DNA of 64,000 nt from Phycisphaerae bacterium (lineage in GTDB: Bacteria > Planctomycetota > Phycisphaerae > Tepidisphaerales > Tepidisphaeraceae): the NCBI GenBank assembly GCA_025924315.1, contig JAICIO010000004.1, positions 1-64,000 on the forward strand, written 5' to 3'. Positions within the stretch are counted from its first letter, which is position 1; the number at the start of each line of letters is the position of its first letter. Position numbers and translations under genes: made by a program. The notes under the pieces are model-generated. The model was given only the letters and a program-made list of their open reading frames with translations. It had not been told where the DNA came from and searched no databases. Shown here in pieces: positions 53,024 to 61,537 of this stretch.

Positions 53024-55459
53024 CTATTTCACCGTCGCTTCAACGGTGATCTTTCCTTCGCGGTGCGAAACGGTGATACGGCCGTCCGAGTCGAAGTCTT
53101 TCTGCTCTTCGCCATTCACCGAAACTGATTTGAGCGGCTGACGTAGGCACAAGTCGATCTGTTTCCACTCACCGCTCGGCGGATCGATCGTCGCGGTGAT
53201 CTTGTCACCATTTCGTTCGATGTTGAATGAGATGTCCCCGAAATAGGTGCGCATCTTTTCGACGCTGATGCGCTTTCCGTCCGCAAGCCATGGATGCGGC
53301 GCGCCTTTGAGGAGCGTGAGCGTGCCCGTTTCGACGTTGTCCTTCAGTTCTTCCAGGACGAGCGCCTCGCGCAACATGAGGAGTGTGTCGGCATTCGCCG
53401 CGGAGTTGGGGATCGAATAGTTTGGGCCAACAAACCCGCCATCGACGGTGTTGTAGCCGATGAACGGCTGCGCCTCCGACGCGACATAGGTGTAACGCGA
53501 GTGCGCGAACGCGAGCCGCGAATAAAAGCCGAGCAGGAACTCGTCGATCTTGCCCTGCCGCAGGCGGAAGTTGTAGTAACCGCCGTCGTAGACGTTGTTG
53601 ATGGCGCCGATTTGTCCTGCGTGGCTGCGGCCGCGCGTCAGGCCGAGAACGAAGCCATTGCGCGCGTGAACGTAATCCGCGAGCCACTGGGCGGGCTCGT
53701 CGTCGGGGTTGAAAAAGTTGTAGTGCATCTCCATGTCCACCCAGTAGTGGGAGTAGATGCCCTGCAGGCGGCCGAAGCCGAGATCGTCGTACGGCTGCGG
53801 GCCGTAGTCCGGGGTGTCCTTAAAGTAGAGCGTTTGCAGATCGATGAACGGCGGGAGGCCCGGCTGGTGAATGGCGCCGCGCTTCATCGCGTTCATGATG
53901 CAATCGCGAAAATTCGCGGCTTCGCTCAGATATTTCTCGCCACGGGCGGGATCGATTTTGGTGACGACGAGAAACCGGCCGAGGTCCGCGAGGCCTTGGC
54001 AGTTGGTGATGTCATGCCCGAGCACGTACGCCGCCTGGGTGCTTGCCTCGACGTCGGCCGCGGCTTTGTCCGGCGGAAGCAGCCCGTAGTGCAGCGGCTT
54101 CTCGCCATTCTTCTCGACCATCGTCGAGTGATGTTCTGCGACGATTTCGTCCGCGACACGCAAGAAGTCCGCCTGGTGCCGGTCCCACAGATCTTTCTTG
54201 CCCGTGAGGCGGTACGTTTCGAGCAGATGGTGCAGCGGCATCGCGCGGCGGTTCTGGTATTTACGACCCGCGCCCTCTTTCGTCATGCTCATGTGGATGA
54301 ACCATTCCTGCAGCGCGTCGGCGTAATCGCCGTGGCCGTACATCGCAAAGGTGTGCGTCGCGAAGCCGTTTTCGTAGGGGTAAGTCGAATCGTTGTAGCG
54401 CAGCCCGGCGCCGTACGTGAACTTAGGCCCGTCGGCAAGGACGAAGTTCTGCAGCAGAATCGCCCGCCAGATGTTGTTCACGCGGGCTTCCGGCGTTTCG
54501 ATCTTTCCGCCCTTGTCGAGCAGGCCTTGCCAGAAGCTGACGGCCGCTTCGTGGGTTGAAGTGAATTCGCTCTCGGTCGGCTTTTTCACGAGCGGCTTCT
54601 TATCGGGAATGAATGGAATCTTGAGCAGCGCTTGTCGAGATTGCCCGGCCGGAAGATCGAACTTCCACGACAGCGCGTGACCATCGAGCAGCGCCGCATC
54701 ATCGGCGGCGACGATCACCGCGCCGCTCGCATCCGTAACGAACCCGCCGTTGAAAGAAATCTTCTCTCCGTCGATTAGCGTGATCGGCGCCTGAATCATC
54801 GCGGCCTTCGCTTCGTTCGACGTGTTGGTCGCTTCGAACGAGACGAACGCGACATCCCAGCCGTCCGTTTCGCCTTCAGGCTTCCACGCGAACGCGGTCT
54901 CCGAGTATTTCACACCATCCAGGTCGTACGTCGCGACGATGATCGGCAGATAGCCGCGCTCGTAGCCGATGCTCGAGAAATCCTTCCGCACGCGGCCGAA
55001 CGCTTTCGCCTTCGGGCCGACGCGAAATTCAACCACCGTGTTGAAGCGCTCCTGCGTGAGGTTCGCCGCGATCGCGCCGTTCCAGTGGATCGCGAACTCG
55101 TCGTTGTACTTGCCCATCGGCTTGGTTGGATCGGACCAGGTACCGAGGACGGTGCGATCGAGAATCTTGCCCGGATAGACGGCCGTAAGCGCGTCCCACG
55201 ACGGCTCGCCCGCGGCGATGATCTTTTTCGCGAGCGGATCGTCCGGCCCGCGCTTCATCACGTCCTCGTTCTTTTTCCCCGCCTCCATCGCGGCGCGTTC
55301 CTGCGGCGTGAACTCGACGTCCTTCGCCCAGGAATTCACGAGGTTGATGTACTGCTCGCTAAGTGCGCGAGCTTTGTCGCGTTCGGGATTGGGCTTGGGT
55401 TGTGCGACGGCGGATAACGAGATCAGCACGATGACGACGAGGGGTGTGAGCGTTCGCAT
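53024..55459 (-). CDS. Secreted six-hairpin-type glycosidase-like protein
   Basis: An exported protein of 811 residues. A signal peptide (PLVVIVLISLSAVAQ) is followed by an N-terminal beta-rich domain and then a long helical domain that looks like an (alpha/alpha)6 barrel: RVNNIWRAILLQNFVLADGP, YPYENGFATHTFAMYGHGDY, HHLLETYRLTGKKDLWDRHQ, LGFGRLQGIYSHYWVDMEMH and later LTRGRSHAGQIGAINNVYDG. This architecture is typical of GH63/GH78/GH95-like enzymes, but I cannot name the family. A short C-terminal beta module with TYFGDISFNIERNGDKITAT and KSVSVNGEEQKDFDSDGR is shared with the next gene (55492-58083). It is the second gene of the operon and is followed without gap by the NagB-like gene. Confidence 0.8.
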   Translation of the reverse strand: MRTLTPLVVIVLISLSAVAQPKPNPERDKARALSEQYINLVNSWAKDVEFTPQERAAMEAGKKNEDVMKRGPDDPLAKKIIAAGEPSWDALTAVYPGKILDRTVLGTWSDPTKPMGKYNDEFAIHWNGAIAANLTQERFNTVVEFRVGPKAKAFGRVRKDFSSIGYERGYLPIIVATYDLDGVKYSETAFAWKPEGETDGWDVAFVSFEATNTSNEAKAAMIQAPITLIDGEKISFNGGFVTDASGAVIVAADDAALLDGHALSWKFDLPAGQSRQALLKIPFIPDKKPLVKKPTESEFTSTHEAAVSFWQGLLDKGGKIETPEARVNNIWRAILLQNFVLADGPKFTYGAGLRYNDSTYPYENGFATHTFAMYGHGDYADALQEWFIHMSMTKEGAGRKYQNRRAMPLHHLLETYRLTGKKDLWDRHQADFLRVADEIVAEHHSTMVEKNGEKPLHYGLLPPDKAAADVEASTQAAYVLGHDITNCQGLADLGRFLVVTKIDPARGEKYLSEAANFRDCIMNAMKRGAIHQPGLPPFIDLQTLYFKDTPDYGPQPYDDLGFGRLQGIYSHYWVDMEMHYNFFNPDDEPAQWLADYVHARNGFVLGLTRGRSHAGQIGAINNVYDGGYYNFRLRQGKIDEFLLGFYSRLAFAHSRYTYVASEAQPFIGYNTVDGGFVGPNYSIPNSAANADTLLMLREALVLEELKDNVETGTLTLLKGAPHPWLADGKRISVEKMRTYFGDISFNIERNGDKITATIDPPSGEWKQIDLCLRQPLKSVSVNGEEQKDFDSDGRITVSHREGKITVEATVK

Positions 55460-55491
55460 CGCGGGCGATTGTACCCGCGGACGCGTGCGAA

Positions 55492-58083
55492 TCAGTAATG
55501 CGCGACCACCGAAATCATGCCGTTCGCGTTCTTCAATGTGACGATTTCACGTGCCGAATCGAAATCTTGCGCAGGCTCGCCATTTACCGTAACGCTCTTC
55601 ATCGGCGAGGAGCTCGGATGGCGAAACCGCACCAGGATCGTCGCCGGCGGATTTCGTTTCGGGGTATCGATCGTCGCGGTTATTTGGCTGTGCTCGACAT
55701 CCGAAGTGATCTCATAGTTTAAATCACCGAAGTACGTCGGCGCGTTCTTTACTCGAATCGATTTGCCTTGCTCGAGCCACGCGCGCGGCGTCGCGCGGCC
55801 GATCCACAAAGAATCGCCATCTTCCATCACCAGCAGGTTGCGGAAGTTTTCCATGAACCAGCCGGCGGTGCCGTTGTCGGGGTTGTCGCAGGCGTTGAAG
55901 TGGCCGGATTGCCACGCCTCCCAGAACTTTCCGTTTGCGCCGACCATGACGGCGTACTCGTTCATCCAGAAGCGGAGGAAATTCGGCACGTCGTCCTGCA
56001 GCAGAAAGATGTTCGCATTGTGGGATGCTTTCGGCAGGCGCGAGTAGGCCGTCCAGAACCAGGTGTCGTCAGCCGGAAGATTCTTCTTCTTCCGCTCGGC
56101 CTCAATCTGCGGCGTGAAAGTCGAAATGCCCATCTCATCCATCGCGTCGAGCGTGTCGATCATGCGCGGATCGCGTGCGGCGATCGCGCCGAACGGCTCG
56201 GCGAGCGGAAGCGAGCCCATGAACATGTCGCAATCCGGGAACTGTGGCGCGCCGAGCTCCGGCCCGGTGAGACCGCGCATGTAGGCCGCTCGCGGAATAT
56301 ACGTGTGAAACATTCCATCGCGTCCACGACGCACGGGAGAAAGCGCCGCCTCTTGCAATATCACGCGATGAAGATCGTCACGAAAGGCAGTGGCTTCGTC
56401 GCGATATGTCTTGCCCGCTTCGGGATCGATTTCTGAAAACGCATCGGCGAAGCGTGAGAGGCCTTGTAGTGAAAACGCGTCGTCGCAGTAATACCAGTGC
56501 CAGTCGCAGCTGGGCAGAGCGTAATCGCCGAGCATCTGCGGCGGCATCAGCCCGCGCACGAACAGCTCGTCGCGATTCGGAATGTCCTTCATGTACGAGC
56601 GGCGCTGGCGGATGATCCAATCGGCCGCCGCTTGCAGTCGCGCGCGATTCTTCTCGAGCCACGCGCGATCGCCTGTCAGAAAATATCGCTCCGCCATCGC
56701 GAAAAGCAGTCGGCCGGTCGAAGCGTGTGTGCCGTCGTGACTGTAGCCCATGTCGTGACGCATCGACGCCGCCAGCTCGAGTGCGCCATTGCCGTCGGTG
56801 TAGTCGCCATCCGATTTCGCGCCGGGCGCGCTGAGGAAGTGTTCGTAAACCTTCTCGGCCGGATCGTGCAGGCCGATCATCTCCATCTCGCGCGCGACGC
56901 GGCCCACTTCGAACCCAAGCCCGCCCCACATGTGTTTGCCGGTGAGTTGATTTGACGCGGCCCGCCACGCGTCCGTCCATCGCTGATCGGACAACTCGAC
57001 AATCATCGGCGGATCGGGAACCTTCGGCATCGATGGCGCGGTCGTCCCCGGCGGGCAATCCCACAATCGCACCTTCTGCATCAGCTCATCCCACGACTTC
57101 GCCTCACCATGCTCGCGCGTCATCTCGCGAAAGGTTTTGAGATGCTTGCTCGCCAGTTGCGCGCGGAAGTCTTTCGATGACAGACCGGTGGCCTCTTTGG
57201 TGATGAAAACATCGCGCGATGGAATATAAATCGGCCCGCCATCGAGATCGCGGAGGCGAATGGTGAACCCGTCTGTCTTGTTGATCCAGAACGTGAGACG
57301 ACTGTCGAGGCCGAGGCGCGCGTCGGGTGCATAGAGTGCTGAGATCGCGAAGCCGGCTCGTCCATCGCTCAATGGTGACTTGGAGCCGATCACCGTCATC
57401 GACGGCTCGATTCGATCGCCGAGGTTTTTGCCCTCGACTTCGATGTCGATGCGTTTCCAGTTGCCGAGTTGTTTGCTCGTGATCGCGATTCTGGGAACTA
57501 CGGAAATATCGCCAAACACCGCGATCATTTCCGTCGCGGGCGGGACCCGCTGGCTGTAGCTCGAATCCATCATCGCGGACGGATCGCTGTGATAGGTCCA
57601 GGTGCGACCGTCGGCCGAGACGTCCGGATGGCTGAGGATCTGATCGACCGTCCAGCCGAACCAGCCGAAGGAGGTCGGATAGCTGCGAACCTCGACGGCA
57701 TCGGGCGAAATCTTTGCATCCGCCGGCCACTCGACGCGCAGGTCGTAGTCGTGCAATCCGCCGACCCAAAGTAATTCCGCGAGCAATTTCCTCGCCGGCG
57801 CCGGGGGAAATGCCCGCAACAGGTCGGGCATGTTGTAGTAAATGCTTTTGAGCTGATCCGGCGGAAGGGCTTTCGATGCGGTGCGGTAGATCTTGTCGAT
57901 GCGCTCGAGCCGATGCGGGATGAAGTATGCTTCGGGTTTTTCTTGAACCGTCGCGTCGGCTCGCCATGCGTACGCCCACGGCGCGAGATCGACCGGTTGA
58001 CCGACAAGTTTGTCGAAATCGGCGGCGCGAGCGGTGGACGCAATCATCAACGCGACCGCCAGTTGGTAGAAACTACGATTCAT
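55492..58083 (-). CDS. Secreted six-hairpin-type glycosidase-like protein (paralogue)
   Basis: An exported protein of 863 residues, first gene of the minus-strand carbohydrate operon. A signal peptide (LAVALMIASTARA) precedes a beta-rich N-terminal part with DYDLRVEWPADAKISPDAVE and TSFGWFGWTVDQIL. A helical barrel region then carries MEMIGLHDPAEKVYEHFLSA and SMRHDMGYSHDGTHASTGRL, with CDWHWYYCDDAFSLQGLSRF later. The C-terminal beta module (APTYFGDLNYEITSDVEHSQ, then KSVTVNGEPAQDFDSAREIV) matches that of the protein encoded downstream, so the pair seems to have arisen by duplication with heavy divergence of the barrel. Only 53 bases separate its start from the divergent methyltransferase gene, so both promoters must lie in that space. 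Its exact enzymatic family is not recognised. Confidence 0.78.
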   Translation of the reverse strand: MNRSFYQLAVALMIASTARAADFDKLVGQPVDLAPWAYAWRADATVQEKPEAYFIPHRLERIDKIYRTASKALPPDQLKSIYYNMPDLLRAFPPAPARKLLAELLWVGGLHDYDLRVEWPADAKISPDAVEVRSYPTSFGWFGWTVDQILSHPDVSADGRTWTYHSDPSAMMDSSYSQRVPPATEMIAVFGDISVVPRIAITSKQLGNWKRIDIEVEGKNLGDRIEPSMTVIGSKSPLSDGRAGFAISALYAPDARLGLDSRLTFWINKTDGFTIRLRDLDGGPIYIPSRDVFITKEATGLSSKDFRAQLASKHLKTFREMTREHGEAKSWDELMQKVRLWDCPPGTTAPSMPKVPDPPMIVELSDQRWTDAWRAASNQLTGKHMWGGLGFEVGRVAREMEMIGLHDPAEKVYEHFLSAPGAKSDGDYTDGNGALELAASMRHDMGYSHDGTHASTGRLLFAMAERYFLTGDRAWLEKNRARLQAAADWIIRQRRSYMKDIPNRDELFVRGLMPPQMLGDYALPSCDWHWYYCDDAFSLQGLSRFADAFSEIDPEAGKTYRDEATAFRDDLHRVILQEAALSPVRRGRDGMFHTYIPRAAYMRGLTGPELGAPQFPDCDMFMGSLPLAEPFGAIAARDPRMIDTLDAMDEMGISTFTPQIEAERKKKNLPADDTWFWTAYSRLPKASHNANIFLLQDDVPNFLRFWMNEYAVMVGANGKFWEAWQSGHFNACDNPDNGTAGWFMENFRNLLVMEDGDSLWIGRATPRAWLEQGKSIRVKNAPTYFGDLNYEITSDVEHSQITATIDTPKRNPPATILVRFRHPSSSPMKSVTVNGEPAQDFDSAREIVTLKNANGMISVVAHY

Positions 58084-58136
58084 CGCTTCTGATTACCGGC
58101 CGGACGACAAAATGCAAAATGATTGGAGGCGCATCC

Positions 58137-58949
58137 ATGAACGCGAACCAAGCTCTCTGGGAAAAGGGGGATTTCACGCGCATCGCCGACAGCATGAGAG
58201 AAAGCGGCGCGGCGCTGGTTGATCGAATCGGGATCAAGAAGGGCATGAAGGTGCTGGATCTCGGCTGCGGCGACGGCACGACCGCGATCCCCGCGGCGAA
58301 GACCGGCGCGGAGGTGCTTGGCGTCGACCTCACACCCAAGTACGTTGCAGCGGGCAATCAGCGCGCGAAAGAACTTGGACTGACAAATATTCGCTTCCAG
58401 GAAGGAGATGCGATGGATCTGCGCGATCTGCCCGATCGCACCTTTGATGTCAGCATGAGCATCTTCGGCGCGATGTTCGCCCCGAGGCCGCTCGACGTCG
58501 CAAAAGAAATGGTGCGCGTGACGAAGCCCGGCGGGCGGGTCGTCATGGGCAACTGGATCCCAAACGATCCCACGCTTGTCGCGCAGATTCTCAAGATCAG
58601 CTCGGCCTACACGCCGGCTCCGCCGGCGGGGTTCGTTAGCCCAATGCTGTGGGGGGTGGAAGATCAGGTCATCGAGCGTTTCGCGGCCGCCGGAATTCCG
58701 CGCGATCGTATTTCCTTCATCCGAGACACGTGGACGTTCACGTATCCGCATCTGCCGGTCGCGCTGCTCGACGCCTTTCGCAAGTATTATGGCCCAACGA
58801 TGAACGCGTTCGAGGCCGCTGAGGCTAAAGGCAAGGGCGCGGATCTGCAGCGCGAGTTGGAGGCGCTCTTCAATGCGCACAATCAAAGCACAGACAATCA
58901 GACGACGCTGATCTCCGCGGCGTTTCTTCGGGTCACCGTTTCCGTTTGA
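58137..58949 (+). CDS. Class I SAM-dependent methyltransferase
   Basis: A 270-residue cytosolic methyltransferase. The AdoMet motif KVLDLGCGDGTTAIPAAKTG and the acidic strand VLGVDLTPKYVAAGNQRAKE are clear. FQEGDAMDLRDLPDRTFDVS and SIFGAMFAPRPLDVAKEMVR follow, then VTKPGGRVVMGNWIPN as in ubiE-like and small-molecule methyltransferases. GGAGG lies nine bases before ATG 58137. The C-terminal part FTYPHLPVALLDAFRKYYGP has no assigned domain. It is transcribed away from the glycosidase operon and toward the GH2 gene; its substrate is unknown. Confidence 0.93.
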   Translation: MNANQALWEKGDFTRIADSMRESGAALVDRIGIKKGMKVLDLGCGDGTTAIPAAKTGAEVLGVDLTPKYVAAGNQRAKELGLTNIRFQEGDAMDLRDLPDRTFDVSMSIFGAMFAPRPLDVAKEMVRVTKPGGRVVMGNWIPNDPTLVAQILKISSAYTPAPPAGFVSPMLWGVEDQVIERFAAAGIPRDRISFIRDTWTFTYPHLPVALLDAFRKYYGPTMNAFEAAEAKGKGADLQRELEALFNAHNQSTDNQTTLISAAFLRVTVSV

Positions 58950-59021
58950 ACGCGAGCGATGCTTCGCGCATGATGTGCAGACTCAGCGAGGCAACGACAC
59001 ACTTCATCAAACGGGAACACA

Positions 59022-61439
59022 ATGCATCATCACGTCGCGGGCGTACTTCGGTGGTCTGCTCTCCTTCTGACCGGCATCACAATCCTCTTCCAGGCTTCAT
59101 GTGCGGCGACGAAGAAACAAGCGCCGTCGCTCACGCATGCGACGCCGCCACGCGAGCAAACCTTGCTCGACGCCGACTGGCGTTTTCATCTCGGCGACAT
59201 CACGCCAACTGATCAGGTGATCGCGGATAAATTCGACGATTCGCAATGGCAGCACATCGACGTGCCGCACGATTACGTGCTTGGCGGCAAATACACCAAC
59301 AGCGATGACCACGCCCAGCGCGGACATGGTTATCTGCCGTACGACGTCGGCTGGTATCGCAAGACGATCGTCATTCCTGCATCCGACAAGGGAAAGATTC
59401 TCACGCTCGATTTCGACGGCGTGTTCCGCGCGAGCGACGTGTGGCTCAACGGTCAGCACCTCGGCAAACATCCCAGCGGCTATACGCCGTTCTCGTACGA
59501 CATCACGAAGCTCGCGAAGCTTGGCAGCGAAAACACGATCGTCGTGCGCGTCGATCCGCGGGAGTTTGAAGGTTGGTGGTACGAAGGCGGGGGGATTTAT
59601 CGTCACGTCTATCTGACCGCGGTGGCGCCCGTGCACGTCGCGCGCTATGGCACGTATGTGGTTTCGACCGTGCCAAATGGCGATCAGGGCTCGGATGCCA
59701 CCGCCGAAATCTCGATTCGAACGAGGCTCGAGAACAGCGGGGGGCCGGGCGAGGGGAGCTGTGTCGTCGTTTCCGAAATCATCAGCCCCGACGGAAAATC
59801 GGTGGGCAAGCACGTCAAGGCTGTCTCCGCTTCCGCCGCCAAGGCGGGCGACGTCCTCGATGAATATACGATCGACCACCCCAAGCTTTGGGACATCAAC
59901 TCGCCGAATCTGTATCAGGTCCGCACGACCGTTCTGCAAAACGGCAAGTCGGTCGATGCGACGACGACGAACTTCGGCATCCGCACCATCCGCTACGACA
60001 AGGACAAGGGTTTCTTCCTCAACGGCCGGCATGTCGAGATCCAGGGCCTCGCCTGTCACCAGGATTTCGCCGGCGTCGGCATCGCGGTGCCGGATAGTCT
60101 TCAGCCGTGGCGCGTCGCGACGCTCAAGGCGATGGGGTGCAACGCATGGCGCACCGCACACAATCCGCCGAGCGAAGCGCTCCTCGACGCCTGCGATCGA
60201 TTGGGCGTCATGGTGATGGACGAGAACCGTCATCTCGGCGACGCGTATACGCACCATGCCACGAAAGGTCTCACGGGCGACAACCTTTCCGATCTCGCGA
60301 CGATGATTCAGCGCGATCGCAATCACCCCAGCATCATCATGTGGTCAATGTCGAACGAAGAAGGCCAGCAAGGCACGAAGGAAGGCGCCGCCGTCCTCGG
60401 CAAGATGAAGGCCGCCGTTCACAAGTACGACCAGACGCGTCCCGTGACGTCGGCGATCAACCACAACCTGAACTTCCGCCGGCCCGATGCTGAGCAGGAA
60501 GACATTCTCGGCATCAACTATCACGACAAAGACTACGACGGCATCCGCAAAGCATATCCCGACAAACCCATCTTCGGCTCCGAAGACACGAATCAGAAAA
60601 CCGCGCGCGGCGAATATGGCGACAACAAAGACGCCGGATTGTCCAGCGCCTACAACCTGAGCGAAACCGGTTGGCAGGCGGTGATCGAGCGCCCGTACTT
60701 TGCCGGCTCGTTCACGTGGACAGGCTTCGATTATCGCGGCGAGCCGAATCCGTGGGGCTGGCCGGACGTCAGCAACAACACAGGCCTCGTCGACCTCTGC
60801 GGATTCCCCAAGGACAAGTATTACTACTTCGAATCGTGCTGGTCGGACAAGCCGATGGTGCACATCCTGCCGAGCTCATGGAACTGGAAAGGCAAAGAGG
60901 GGCAGAACATCCGCGTGCTCACGTGGAGCAACGCGAAGCAGGTCGAGTTGTTCCTGAACGGCAAGAGCCTCGGCAAGAAAGATGTGCCGCGGGCCAGTCA
61001 TGCGGAGTGGCAAGTCGCGTACGAGCCGGGCGAGCTCGTCGCCAAGGCCTCGAACGATGGCAAGATCGTCGCGACGGATAAGCAGGAGACGACGAATCCG
61101 GCCGCGAAGATTGAGCTTTCGCCGAGCCGAATGGATCTGAGCGCCGGCGCAGGGGACGCGATCGTCGTGCCGGTTTCGCTGCTCGACAACAAGGGCCGCG
61201 TCGTGCCGGACTCGAGCAATCGCGTGACCTTCGAGATCACCAGTGGTGAGGGCAAAATCCTCGGTGTCAGCAACGGCAACCCCGCCGATCACGACAGCGA
61301 CAAGGCCACCCAGCGCAACGCATTTCACGGCGATTGCATCGCGGTGCTGATGGCGGGCACCAAGCCGGGCAAGCTGACGATCACCGCGACGTCGCCGGGA
61401 CTGAAGCCCGCGAGCGCGACCTTTACGGTTCGAAAGTAA
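59022..61439 (+). CDS. Glycoside hydrolase family 2 protein, probable beta-galactosidase, lipoprotein
   Basis: A lipid-anchored glycosidase of 805 residues. The N-terminus (LLLTGITILFQASC) has Cys27 as the lipidated residue. The GH2 order is complete: sugar-binding domain (ADWRFHLGDITPTDQ, HIDVPHDYVLGGKY, GWYRKTIVIPASDKG, ASDVWLNGQHLGKHPSGYTP), an Ig-like domain, then the barrel (FFLNGRHVEIQGLACHQDFA, CNAWRTAHNPPSEALLDACD). The acid/base Glu is in WSMSNEEGQQG and a nucleophile candidate is the Glu in FGSEDTNQ. A C-terminal region of Ig-like domains, with LTWSNAKQVELFLNGKSLGK and a final KLTITATSPGLKPASATF, follows. It begins 72 bases after the methyltransferase. It likely removes beta-linked galactosyl or related sugars at the cell surface. 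Confidence 0.93.
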   Translation: MHHHVAGVLRWSALLLTGITILFQASCAATKKQAPSLTHATPPREQTLLDADWRFHLGDITPTDQVIADKFDDSQWQHIDVPHDYVLGGKYTNSDDHAQRGHGYLPYDVGWYRKTIVIPASDKGKILTLDFDGVFRASDVWLNGQHLGKHPSGYTPFSYDITKLAKLGSENTIVVRVDPREFEGWWYEGGGIYRHVYLTAVAPVHVARYGTYVVSTVPNGDQGSDATAEISIRTRLENSGGPGEGSCVVVSEIISPDGKSVGKHVKAVSASAAKAGDVLDEYTIDHPKLWDINSPNLYQVRTTVLQNGKSVDATTTNFGIRTIRYDKDKGFFLNGRHVEIQGLACHQDFAGVGIAVPDSLQPWRVATLKAMGCNAWRTAHNPPSEALLDACDRLGVMVMDENRHLGDAYTHHATKGLTGDNLSDLATMIQRDRNHPSIIMWSMSNEEGQQGTKEGAAVLGKMKAAVHKYDQTRPVTSAINHNLNFRRPDAEQEDILGINYHDKDYDGIRKAYPDKPIFGSEDTNQKTARGEYGDNKDAGLSSAYNLSETGWQAVIERPYFAGSFTWTGFDYRGEPNPWGWPDVSNNTGLVDLCGFPKDKYYYFESCWSDKPMVHILPSSWNWKGKEGQNIRVLTWSNAKQVELFLNGKSLGKKDVPRASHAEWQVAYEPGELVAKASNDGKIVATDKQETTNPAAKIELSPSRMDLSAGAGDAIVVPVSLLDNKGRVVPDSSNRVTFEITSGEGKILGVSNGNPADHDSDKATQRNAFHGDCIAVLMAGTKPGKLTITATSPGLKPASATFTVRK

Positions 61440-61452
61440 TTTCCGCGCGCGT

Positions 61453-61529
61453 TGTAGGGTCCGCTTCAGCGGACCGGTTATTCGCCTTTTCGAATAGGAA
61501 TAACCGGTCCGCTGAAGCGGACCCTACAA
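61453..61529. repeat. Intergenic hairpin, GTAGGGTCCGC family (copy 4)
   Basis: TTGTAGGGTCCGCTTCAGCG on the left and the exact reverse complement ending at 61529, with CCGGTTATT/AATAACCGG extending the stem to about 33 bases and TTCGCCTTTTCGAATAGG in the loop. It is the most perfect of the four copies and carries GTCCGC where copies 1 and 2 carry GTGCGC. Confidence 0.88.
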
Positions 61530-61537
61530 AAGCCTCG

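Noticed and set aside
53294-54559. 421-codon frame antisense to the 811-residue glycosidase-like gene
   Set aside because: Shadow composition, and it would overlap a well-supported gene completely.
59097-60326. 409-codon frame antisense to the GH2 gene
   Set aside because: No motifs, and the GH2 active-site residues are on the other strand.
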